A stretch of DNA of 64,000 nt. It comes from Chlorophyllum brunneum (lineage: Eukaryota; Basidiomycota; Agaricomycetes; Agaricales; Agaricaceae). The position numbers were made by a program, and so were the translations under genes. The notes beneath the pieces are model-generated. The model saw only the letters and a list, made by a program, of their open reading frames with translations. It was not told the DNA's origin and ran no database searches. Shown in pieces: positions 54,864-64,000 of the stretch. The stretch is from NCBI GenBank assembly GCA_963576785.1, contig OY756143.1:1984001-2048000 (forward strand). The letters are read 5' to 3'. The first letter of the stretch is position 1. Each line of letters begins with the position of its first letter.

Positions 54864-56023
54864 TCAAGCTCTCAGCTGTTCATGGAGAGCCAAAAGTCTG
54901 GCCTTCTTAGTAGCTGGAGCATGGTAGTGGCTCTTGGCAAGAGTCTGGGTGGTGCAATGAAGTGTGTTGTTGCAAGAAGTAAGTCCAAGTAACTGTCTCC
55001 AATTGGCCAAAGAAAGAACAACATACCATCCATCATCTGACTCTGAGTCATCAGGATCAGAAGAATCCTGAACTTGAAGGTTGGTACTTCTCTCCCAATA
55101 CTCCCATTCCTTATCTGATGTATACTCTCTATACTTAATGTTGGGAGCCAAGAATTCTCCCTTACTACCTACAACATGAGAATTAGACCATGTTAATAGC
55201 TTGTTTACCCAGCTCTAGTAGACAGCCTCTGGGATAGGGCTGGAAAGTGCTATGAACAACGAGGTGAGCTTGTTGATTTATACAACCAATGAAAACTTAC
55301 TGATGAATATCTTGGAATCTCGGACATTAGCTCCTACTCGACCTTTGTTCTTATAGAAGGCCTTCTCTGTGAGCTTATTGGCAATAGGTGCAATAAACAT
55401 CCATTGGCCCTCTTATCTGAGAAGAAACCACTCTAACTTGTTCTTGTCCATATGCTCAGATACCCATGGAAGACATGACTACAACTATGCAGTATACTGG
55501 GCTGTATTCTATGCCTTGTCAAACTCAAGAGAAGAATCCTTGTTGAGTAATGCAAGGCCATATTTCTCAAATTCTGCAATTTGGCTGCTATTTGGAGTGC
55601 CAGTTAGGTTTAAGATACCCTAGTAGGTTTATTGTTAGTTTATAAAGACAATGTTGAAGCTGACTCTTGGTTGCATATATTGGACACACTGTCTGGGATA
55701 CAGACTACTACTATAATTCCAATTCTCTTTATACTTGGTGGAACTATTGTTGCTGACTGAAGTTTACTGTGAGTAACTTTGGCACATTAGATACCATAAT
55801 GACTGACTGTAATGGTAGTCCAAGATCAAAATCCCTGTAAGGCTTCCTTCTTGATATTATTCATATTGGCAAGCAATTGGAGTCCACTTTCACCTATTGA
55901 GGATTCGATCTCAGCTCTAACCAAGTGATCAATATTAATTGTTCCATGTCTAATTGGTGCTGTATTTTTCAAGTTTACTTGAGTATGGGAGTTATAAGAC
56001 TTTTTTGTCATCTTGGGTGCCAT
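54864..56023 (-). pseudogene. Unknown ORF of the older element, left-arm copy
   Basis: Minus-strand pieces at 55826-56023 (MAPKMTKKSYNSHTQ) and 54864-55151 (acidic DSSDPDDSESDDGW, then basic HYHAPATKKARLLALHE). Between them the reading is broken by shifts and stops, although phrases such as IAEFEKYGLALLNKD can be followed. No known domain was recognised. The better-ordered copy is on the right arm. Confidence 0.4.
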
Positions 56024-56294
56024 TAGGAGATTGAGGAGTAAAGTAGTGTTGAGGTGAGTATGAGTTGGTTTCTTTTGAGTGTATAAATCGAAAATTCACT
56101 GACTAAATTTCTATTAGCACTATTCCTCCCTACCAGACCAACAGTTTTACCCTATTCACTACTCGGATCTTTAACTCTTGACCTCTCACCTGCCATCAAG
56201 ATCTTTTTCTATTGAGAATGGCAACCAGTTGCTCCCTAGATTTGTATTTCATTAAAGATATACATGATTTTTTGTTTAACAGTAGTTCCAAATG

Positions 56295-56911
56295 CTACTC
56301 CATGTTTAGCCTTGCCTGAATTGATAGTATAATACTATGGGCTTGGCACCATCTTTCTACACATGGTTTCCAGATTTCAAGAGGTAATTGAACCTCAATA
56401 TGGTTCCAACTATTTCTATCTAAGTAAATAGTCTCCGATAATGGATACTTATCCCGTCTCCATTCTTTGTTCCAAATCTGATAGTTATTGGATAACAGTC
56501 TCTGTTCCTGGACCCTTTGAAAGGCTTTCAAAAACACTTCTTTGGCTGATTTATTCTCTTGAAAGGAGTGGTCAGAGGCTAGTGTGACAACACCCCTGTG
56601 CCAAATATTAAGTTGCTAGTCAGTAGAGATTTTTGCAAACATAGCATGCCATTCTTTATCATCAATGGAATGGCCTGCTCTTGTTTGACCTAGATAATGT
56701 TGGATCCGATCTCCACTAGTTCCAAGGTATTTTTGAAGGACATTTGGATGGACATAGTCATAATCATTGGTGTATATGCCTACTGAGAGTTGGCCAAGGA
56801 AATGCAAATCCTGGTAACATTAAGTAATAAATTCACTGATAAAAGATAGGTACATACTACAAAACTTTTACCAGAGGTTCCTAATGGATAGTTATTCCAG
56901 GTTCATTGAAA
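56295..56911 (-). pseudogene. DDE integrase-core gene, C-terminal part, left-arm copy
   Basis: Inverted copy of 60083-60699. Minus-strand pieces 56616-56807 and 56295-56537 match the right-arm translation with a few substitutions (for example GQLSVG here, GQCSVG there). The gene is cut at 56911 where the repeat arm ends, so the catalytic part is absent on this side. Confidence 0.65.
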
Positions 56912-56996
56912 ACCTGGTTGTTGAACATTGATCTAAAATGTTGCAATTCACTGGTATAAACTTGTTGAGACAGGCAAAATAGAACTATTTTATGTG

Positions 56997-58134
56997 TGTT
57001 ATGTCCGAACCTCAAACCTACATCAGAGGTTACAACAAGTTTCCAGAAGCAATACCACTTGTCCCACCACCACAATCCAACAATGCCGTTATTAACTCTC
57101 TACTTTGACTAGCCTGGAAATATGCACTATACTTACACATATGCAACACCAATGGACTCTACTTATGCACCATCGAGAACAACCTCTACGGCACCTGGAA
57201 TAATGGTTGGAAAGCATGACCAACTACTGAAGAAACTATGCAGTACATCCACTCCTACATGTACACTTGTAGTCCAGCACTTGAAGCACTCATTCACCAA
57301 CAAATCGCTGATGGAATCTATTGCATAGAAATGCGACCTAAAGACTTATCACCAGATGATGAACCCACTATACCCAGTAGTGACAGTGACAATTCTTCCC
57401 ATCTACTATTGCAATCTACTCGAGTCTTTGTCGAGTCACCTGAGTCCTATCTCTCTGAAGAACCAATCACATCTACATTATCCCTATCATCTGACTCCAA
57501 TCATCCTATGGATGCAGTTCTTCCATCACTACCATTGTCATCATCATCTTCTACCACTTCATCCTATGTATCTTGTGACTGTAGCTGTTCCAATGAATCT
57601 CTATCATTGTTATCTGAGATCTCTGAGGATGAGTAAGCCCTCATCCATTTCACCGTCATCAGTTTCACTTTGCTCTATGTTTAGCTGTTTTATCTTTATC
57701 AGTTTCATGTTTATCTTTAGTAGTGTTTCACCTTGAAAGTTTCATATCTATCAGTTTTACATTGTGAAATATGTTTCAGTCTCATTATCTATACTCCATA
57801 GTATTTATAGAAAAGAAGTAGTTAGTATAAATAGCCGACTGTATTAGGAAGTCAAACCTTAAGCTTTGATCTTCTACAGGGATAGCCTTCTTGATCGCCC
57901 AAGAAGAGTTTCCGTTGACAGTTGCTGTCAATCAATAGAAGATTGCTTAACTGCTTATTCTCTACTTGCCCTCATCATTCAGAGCTATGAGATAAACAGG
58001 ATTCCCATTTCTTGGTTGAGTAACGACAGTTTGATAATGTTTGCTTATCCAGTTACTTGGCTGAGATAGGTATTAAGGCCATACCCTAGAGGTTGCATCC
58101 TTTTCAATTGTCCTTAGTAGCCAAATTCATAACA
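56997..58134 (+). mobile_element. 1138-bp LTR-like insertion (solo LTR or non-autonomous element)
   Basis: Ends TGTTATG...CATAACA are inverted repeats. A perfect 5-bp duplication ATGTG flanks it (56992-56996, 58135-58139) inside Copia F. A TATA-like TATAAATAG lies near 57827-57835 and the rest is AT-rich. A 132-codon serine-rich frame (57238-57636) has no known motif. I see no internal LTR pair, primer site or RT. A long solo LTR is the simplest reading; a small non-autonomous element is possible. Confidence 0.7.
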
Positions 58135-58266
58135 ATGTGGAGTCTGAAAAGAACTCTGCTGACATCTGTATGAAAAATCTGAATACTATTAAATTTCAAT
58201 GATGTTGTAATTATTTACCTATTCAATCCGGTGCTTGATTTATATCACATTTTGAGCTAGGAGGAG

Positions 58267-58710
58267 TGTTATCATTTGCACTTACTATAGCTGCATTCCA
58301 TATGACTAGCTCTTCAGTATTATTCATCTAATATTTGTCATCGAGGCTGCACCCTCTGACTCACATTATGCACCTTTTACTCATGTATTTCATGAGCTAA
58401 CTGATTACTGTCACTCCAATTATACTACTGAACACTACTGATGATATTGCAGTATTTCAAGGGACTCCATAGTCATTACTGACTCATTATACATAGTTAT
58501 TACTCATAGGTCTTAGGGTTTGCTACCTAGACATTTAGTATATAAAGCAGCATGTATTCCCTTATGTTTTACAAGATAATCTACTCAATTTTCTATCTTG
58601 CTCTATTCAACTCTCAGCAACTCCACTAGTAACTATTACCATCTACTAACCTACACTATCAGTAAGTTAGATTATCCATCTGCCACTGCATGTTACTGTG
58701 CTGTTCAACA
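58267..58710 (+). repeat. Copia F 3' LTR
   Basis: 444 bp, TGTTATCATTTGC...GTTCAACA, clearly related to the Copia E LTRs, preceded by the purine tract GAGCTAGGAGGAG. Confidence 0.88.
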
Positions 58711-59318
58711 CTCCAATTGGAAAGCCCTGAGCTACTCCAACTCCAGCAACATATGTCAATAATACTGTTTCTCTGCTTCAAGCTCTTGCAGATGATACTA
58801 AGCATCCACTACCAGTAGGGTAGTTGGAGATATCTGCAAAGGAGTTGGGAAAACTTGTTTCAAATGTGATTACAGCCTGAGATATATTAGCTATGTACAT
58901 TATTGAGTGATTAGTATTGATAAGATATACTCATCATAACTAATTATCTTTTAAAGATGAAAAAAACATCAAATACCCACAGCCTATAACTTTACTATGG
59001 ACTGGGGGCCCAGGATGTCCAAGAAAACTTGTTAATCCACAATTTCTCAAAGAGGCAATGAAACCACATCAGAATATTACTATTAGTGCATTATCTAGGG
59101 AACTTGGTATCCATTGACATACTCTCTGAGCTTATATGACTGTATATGGAGTTTCATGTGAATTCTATGCTCTAAGTGACAAAGAGCCGGATAGATTGAT
59201 CAGGTCCATGAAAACAGCCAAGCCACAGAGTGGAATTTGGTACTTGATTGGTGTTTTACAGCAATTTGACTGTCCTTCTGAGGTACAAGGTGATCATGGT
59301 GGTGAAAATATTCTAGTT

Positions 59319-59585
59319 TCTGTTTATATAATTATGAGATGTAGACCAAATAAAGGTTCTTTTCTTTGGGGCTTGTGAGTTCAATTTTTTGTATTTGTTA
59401 TGAAATTAATTCAAATCAATATCTGATTATCTAGCTCAACCCATAACACAAGAATTGAGAGGTTATAGGGAAAAGTTGGAAAACAATTTTGTTGGCAGTA
59501 GAAGGCATTTTTTCAATGGTTAGAAAAACTTCACTATCTTGACCAACAAAATCCACACCATCTTTGGCTATTACATCATTTGTTC
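59319..59585 (+). repeat. 267-bp direct repeat, copy left of the N gap
   Basis: Matches 59786-60052 over its whole length with one difference that I see (GGCAG versus GGTAG). It ends exactly at the gap. Confidence 0.93.
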
Positions 59586-59785
59586 NNNNNNNNNNNNNNN
59601 NNNNNNNNNNNNNNNNNNNNNNNNNNNNNNNNNNNNNNNNNNNNNNNNNNNNNNNNNNNNNNNNNNNNNNNNNNNNNNNNNNNNNNNNNNNNNNNNNNNN
59701 NNNNNNNNNNNNNNNNNNNNNNNNNNNNNNNNNNNNNNNNNNNNNNNNNNNNNNNNNNNNNNNNNNNNNNNNNNNNNNNNNNNNN
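59586..59785. other. Assembly gap, 200 N
   Basis: A run of exactly 200 N, a conventional placeholder length. Both sides carry the same 267 bp, so the two contigs probably overlap and nothing is missing. Confidence 0.97.
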
Positions 59786-60052
59786 TCTGTTTATATAATT
59801 ATGAGATGTAGACCAAATAAAGGTTCTTTTCTTTGGGGCTTGTGAGTTCAATTTTTTGTATTTGTTATGAAATTAATTCAAATCAATATCTGATTATCTA
59901 GCTCAACCCATAACACAAGAATTGAGAGGTTATAGGGAAAAGTTGGAAAACAATTTTGTTGGTAGTAGAAGGCATTTTTTCAATGGTTAGAAAAACTTCA
60001 CTATCTTGACCAACAAAATCCACACCATCTTTGGCTATTACATCATTTGTTC
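59786..60052 (+). repeat. 267-bp direct repeat, copy right of the N gap
   Basis: Begins exactly at the first base after the gap and repeats 59319-59585; unique sequence resumes at 60053. Confidence 0.93.
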
Positions 60053-60970
60053 CTTGATAAAATCAACCAAGATTGCTCCAGATTTCAATGAACCTGGAAT
60101 AACTATCCATTAGGAACCTCTGGTAAAAGTTTTGTAGTATGTACCTATCTTTTATCAGTGAATTTATTACTTAATGTTACCAGGATTTGCATTTCCTTGG
60201 CCAATGCTCAGTAGGCATATACACCAATGATTATGACCATGTCCATCCAAATGTCCTTCAAAAATACCTTGGAACTAGTGGAGATCGGATCCAACATTAT
60301 CTAGGTCAAACAAGAGCAGGCCATTCCATTGATGATAAAGAATGGCATGCTATGTTTGCAAAAATCTCTACTGACTAGCAACTTAATATTTGGCACAGGG
60401 GTGTTGTCACACTAGCCTCTGACCACTCCTTTCAAGAGAATAAATCAGCCAAAGAAGTGTTTTTGAAAGCCTTTCAAAGGGTCCAGGAACAGAGACTGTT
60501 ATCCAATAACTATCAGATTTGGAACAAAGAATGGAGACGGGATAAGTATCTATTATCGGAGACTATTTACTTAGATAGAAATAGTTGGAACCATATTGAG
60601 GTTCAATTACCTCTTGAAATCTGGAAACCATGTGTAGAAAGATGGTGCCAAGCCCATAGTATTATACTATCAATTCAGGCAAGGCTAAACATGGAGTAGC
60701 ATTTGGAACTACTGTTAAACAAAAAATCATGTATATCTTTAATGAAATACAAATCTAGGGAGCAACTGGTTGCCATTCTCAATAGAAAAAGATCTTGATG
60801 GCAGGTGAGAGGTCAAGAGTTAAAGATCCGAGTAGTGAATAGGGTAGAACTGTTGGTCTGGTAGGGAGGAATAGTGCTAATAGAAATTTAGTCAGTGAAT
60901 TTTCGATTTATACACTCAAAAGAAACCAACTCATACTCACCTCAACACTACTTTACTCCTCAATCTCCTA

Positions 60971-62130
60971 ATGGCACCTAAGATGACAAAAAAGTCTTAT
61001 AACTCCCATACTCAAGTAAACTTGAAAAATACAGCACCAATTAGACATGGAACAATTAATATTGATCACTTGATTAGAGCTGAGATCGAATCCTCAATAG
61101 GTGAAAGTGGACTCCAATTGCTTGCCAATATGAATAATATCAAGAAGGAAGCCTTACAGGGATTTTGACCTTGGACTACCGTTACAGTCAGTCATTATGG
61201 TATCTAATGTGCCAAAGTTACTCACAGTAAACTTCAGTCAGCAACAATAGTTCCACCAAGTATAAAGAGAATTGGAATTATAGTAGTAGTCTGTATCCCA
61301 GACAGTGTGTCCAATATATGCAACCAAGAGTCAGCTTCAACATTGTCTTTATAAACTAACAATAAACCTACTAGGGTATCTTAAACCTAACTGGCACTCC
61401 AAATAGCAGCCAAATTGCAGAATTTGAGAAATATGGCCTTGCATTACTCAACAAGGATTCTTCTCTTGAGTTTGACAAGGCATAGAATACAGCCCAGTAT
61501 ACTGCATAGTTGTAGTCATGTCTTCCATGGGTATCTGAGCATATGGACAAGAACAAGTTAGAGTGGTTTCTTCTCAGATAAGAGGGCCAATGGATGTTTA
61601 TTGCACCTATTGCCAATAAGCTCACAAAGAAGGCCTTCTATAAGAACAAAGGTCGAGTAGGAGCTAATGTCCGAGATTCCAAGATATTCATCAGTAAGTT
61701 TTCATTGGTTGTATAAATCAACAAGCTCACCTCGTTGTTCATAGCACTTTCCAGCCCTATCCCAGAGGCTGTCTACTGGAGCTGGGTAAACAAGCTATTA
61801 ACATGGTCTAATTCTCATGTTGTAGGTAGTAAGGGAGAATTCTTGGCTCCTAACATTAAGCATAGAGAGTATACATCAGATAAGGAATGGGAGTATTGGG
61901 AGAGAAGTACCAACCTTCAAGTTCAGGATTCTTCTGATCCTGATGACTCAGAGTCAGATGATGGATGGCATGTTGTTCTTTCTTTGGCCAATTGGAGACA
62001 GTCACTTGGACTTACTTCTTGCAACAACACACTTCATTGCACCACCCAGACTCTTGCCAAGAGCCACTACCATGCTCCAGCTACTAAGAAGGCCAGACTT
62101 TTGGCTCTCCATGAACAGCTGAGAGCTTGA
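60971..62130 (+). pseudogene. Unknown ORF of the older element, right-arm copy
   Basis: Begins at ATG 60971 (MAPKMTKKSYNSHTQ, 65 codons), continues in broken frames (IAEFEKYGLALLNKD near 61410, WMFIAPIANKL near 61590), and has an open 131-codon part 61735-62130 ending in a TGA just before 62131. The protein would be charged, with an acidic stretch DSSDPDDSESDDGW and a basic end. It follows the integrase remnant in the same direction, so both probably belong to one element. I do not recognise the family. Confidence 0.4.
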
Positions 62131-62459
62131 TTCAGGCTGAAAAAAAATAAAGGTATGTAGTTTTTTGTACAAAGTTGGGCAATTTGTAAACTTACTTTGA
62201 GACCCTAGGATTAGCCAAACAAGGAAGATGTCCTTTCACCTCCATGTGTGAGGATTTTCACAGTGGTAAGTCTATGGAAATATGTTAATTTAGCATAATT
62301 ATGGCTCCTGACAGCTTTTGTCCAGTTCCTTAGCCCATGACTAATGAAGGAACAAGTACTATGTCAATGCAAGACTCACCAATGGACCATTCACCATATG
62401 AATGGTATTATCCACCCATGTCTTGGTCACTCTCACATTATTGGTTGCAGTATTTTTGT

Positions 62460-62460
<1 letters not shown>

Positions 62461-62494
<34 letters not shown>

Positions 62495-64000
62495 ACAATT
62501 TATATAGTGGTGCTCAATCACAGTCCACATGTACATACATACATAGGTAGAACATACAAAAAGTTCAGAGCAAGGAAAGTAAACTATTTGTAAACTAACC
62601 CTATGAGACTTGACATCATCTAGTGTGTACACTAGAGAGATGTTTGGTACCTAAGTTGAACAGTGGGAAAAAGGGGGAAAGGAATTCGGAGAGAGAGAGA
62701 GTGAAAGAGAGAAATTGATAGAGAGAAACTATTGACTTGCAAACACAAGAGAGAACAATGAATAGTACTAGTGTGTGGAGGGGCGTTTTGCCCAGACACT
62801 ATGGGAAAGATGGATATTGAATGAAGACTATATAAAATAGTAGACGAGCAAGGAGGAGAGAGGTAGAGAAATGAAATTGAAATCCATAACCAAGAGAGCA
62901 TAAGAAAAAGGAAAAGAAGAAAGGACTTATGCAGGCACAGACCTGAACCTCTAATGAACTTGACGACGATGTAACGGGGGTATTGAACTGGCATGGATAT
63001 GAGGGCGATCAGGCTCCGGAGGGAAGCTGAATATGGTAGGGTTACATTGCAAGAAGTTGACAAATGTCTTAATAGTGTCGACGCTAAAGTGATGATCGAA
63101 GTTATTACAATGATGGAGGATGTGCAACCTAGTCTGGACCATCTGATTATTGCAGTGGTGGCAAGATAAATCCTTATTGGGGAAGAACCAAAGTTGGTAT
63201 TCGCTAATCAGGGCATGGCATAGGATGGTGCAACACACTCTTGCGAAGAGCTATGGCTGGTAACTACATTCTCGTATCCAGAGACTGGACTTGATATGCA
63301 ATGGTAGAGCAGAGGCCCTATTTGCTCGTACTAGGAGGTGAAGGAAGGAGCTACCACTGTATTTTTTGAATCCAAACATGGCTTGCCATGTGTGTATGGC
63401 TTGTTCGGCGGACTTCTTGCATAAGTAGTCTATGGAGTTAGGAACTTGGTGATTTCGACCCTGGTTAGGCCAGGTGACTGTTTGGATCCAGTCATGTGTG
63501 GCTTTTTGTATTCCATACTTGTACTTCGATGGAGTGTGATAAAACAAGAGGTGGTATTGGTCAGACTTGTTGAACCAAGCCAGGAGTGCCTTTGATATGA
63601 GGATAGACTGCCGTTGGCAAGAGTGCAGTGAGCAATCAAGTAGGAGCCAGGAGGCTGTGAGGGAGTTGGTGAACACATTCATGTGTTCAACCTAGTCGTA
63701 TTCATTGGAGGCAAGTACCTTGGTGATTCCTAGGTACTGTGCAACCAGTTTGGTATCAGTCAGTGTTGTTCCTCCGAGCCTCTTCATGATAGAGCTCCCT
63801 TTGTCCAAGTGTTGAATAGTAGCTGCTGCCGTGAACTGGCTAGCAAGTGGGTTGGGGTTAGGGTGGACTGAGCCATCCATGCCAATAATGATGGACTTGA
63901 AGTCTGTCGTCACATTCATTGTAACATCGTCCCAAAGTGTCTTCGAGAGGTGGGAATTGTCCTGGTTGAATCCTATAAAAGATACATTAGTAGAGAAGCA
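62461..64000 (-). mobile_element. Second copy of the Tad-like LINE, 3' part, inverted
   Basis: A poly-T run of 28 (62461-62488) followed by the reverse complement of the LINE 3' end. The same target duplication, inverted (TGCAGTATTTTTGTC, 62446-62460), precedes it. It contains the RNase H (63692-63919) and C-terminal CCHC region, with the same frame breaks as the left copy. It is therefore a product of the inverted duplication, not an independent insertion. Confidence 0.92.

Larger units (their letters stand above)
52994..56911. repeat. Left arm of a large inverted repeat
   Basis: Each position x here pairs with 116994-x on the right arm (116992-x within the LINE part, because the A tails are 30 and 28 long). 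The arm contains the 3' end of the LINE, its target duplication and about 2.4 kb of the older element. The inner edge is sharp at 56911, where sequence switches to Copia F. The arms differ at scattered sites, roughly 1% in the parts I compared. The outer edge is not seen because the right arm runs off the window. Confidence 0.92.
56912..58710 (+). mobile_element. Copia F: 3' fragment of a Copia E-family element
   Basis: 56912-56996 and 58135-58266 match the end of Copia E pol (VEH.SKH, ELVETGKIELFYV, then ENPADICMK) and its 3' untranslated region; the 3' LTR follows. The 5' side is cut at the inverted-repeat junction. It is split by a 1138-bp insertion at 56997. Confidence 0.85.
58711..60700 (+). 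pseudogene. Decayed DDE integrase-core gene of an older element
   Basis: Plus-strand remnant resembling the integrase-core (rve-like) proteins common in agaricomycete genomes. An N-terminal DNA-binding type phrase (SALSRELGIH..TL) near 59090 is followed by 59136-59378 with FDCPSEVQGDHGGENI, whose Asp fits the second catalytic acid. After an intron-like gap, the phrase STHNTRIERL at about 59900-59930 (and at 59433-59463) supplies the catalytic Glu. LHYLDQQNPHHLWLLHHLFL, WNNYPLG and DLHFLGQ follow. The segment carrying the first catalytic Asp appears deleted between LIGVLQQ and FDCPSE. Several TGG codons have become TAG or TGA. Interrupted by the N gap and its flanking duplication. Confidence 0.6.
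60083..64000. repeat. Right arm of the large inverted repeat
   Basis: Reverse complement of 52994-56911 and continuing past the window end. On this side the integrase remnant runs through the inner edge without a break, so this arm looks like the original context and the left arm the rearranged one. Confidence 0.92.

Noticed and set aside
59539..59851. Open frames across the N gap
   Set aside because: Frames through N are artefacts of undefined bases.
62402..62593. Open frame with a polyphenylalanine run
   Set aside because: The F run is the LINE poly-T tail read through; the first 20 codons belong to the interrupted ORF of the older element.
52994..64000. Right-arm LINE as an independent insertion
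   Set aside because: It shares the same target duplication (inverted) and the same frame breaks as 47741-54533, so it is a duplicate of one insertion event.

Overview
The window looks like a basidiomycete (agaricomycete) nuclear genome. Genes are intron-dense, with introns of about 48-106 nt. F-box and fungal complex I families are present, and the long retrotransposon blocks resemble those of mycorrhizal and litter agarics. I cannot name genus or species.

Bases 1-11.4 kb are ordinary gene territory: a 77-aa fungal complex I accessory subunit (minus), a head-to-head SART1/Snu66 splicing factor (plus, 10 exons, 780 aa), a tail-to-tail ribonuclease H2 catalytic subunit (minus, 6 exons, 301 aa, one GC-AG intron), a weak gene candidate, about 3.3 kb without a convincing gene, and an F-box protein (minus). 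Bases 11.4-12.6 kb are intergenic.

From 12.6 kb to the end everything is mobile-element sequence, and most of it resolves into a nest. Copia E (12628-47328, target duplication AAGAT) holds Copia D (13169-41403, CTTYC). Copia D holds Gypsy A (13192-35889, no matching duplication). Gypsy A holds Copia B in its gag gene (18395-32211, CCTGC) and a truncated LINE in its right LTR (33296-35810). Copia B holds Gypsy C (24917-31409, AAGAA). Gypsy C has two identical 300-bp LTRs and open gag, pol and third reading frames, so it is the youngest layer. Decay increases outward and is strongest at CpG.

Copia E and a full-length Tad-like LINE (47741-54533, 15-bp duplication) both sit in an older element. 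That element carries a decayed DDE integrase-core gene. Part of it, with the LINE, recurs as a large inverted repeat (arms 52994-56911 and 60083-64000, running off the window). The spacer holds a Copia fragment, a 1138-bp LTR-like insertion, the integrase remnant and a 200-N gap. The gap is flanked by the same 267 bp on both sides, so it is probably a false gap.

The most unusual biology is in the Gypsy A/C chromovirus lineage. A primer-binding site next to the LTR is complementary to the predicted mRNA 5' end (Tf1-like self-priming). A third ORF of unknown function follows pol, its start overlapping the pol stop as ATGA, and a polypurine tract lies just upstream. These features occur in both the young and the old family.
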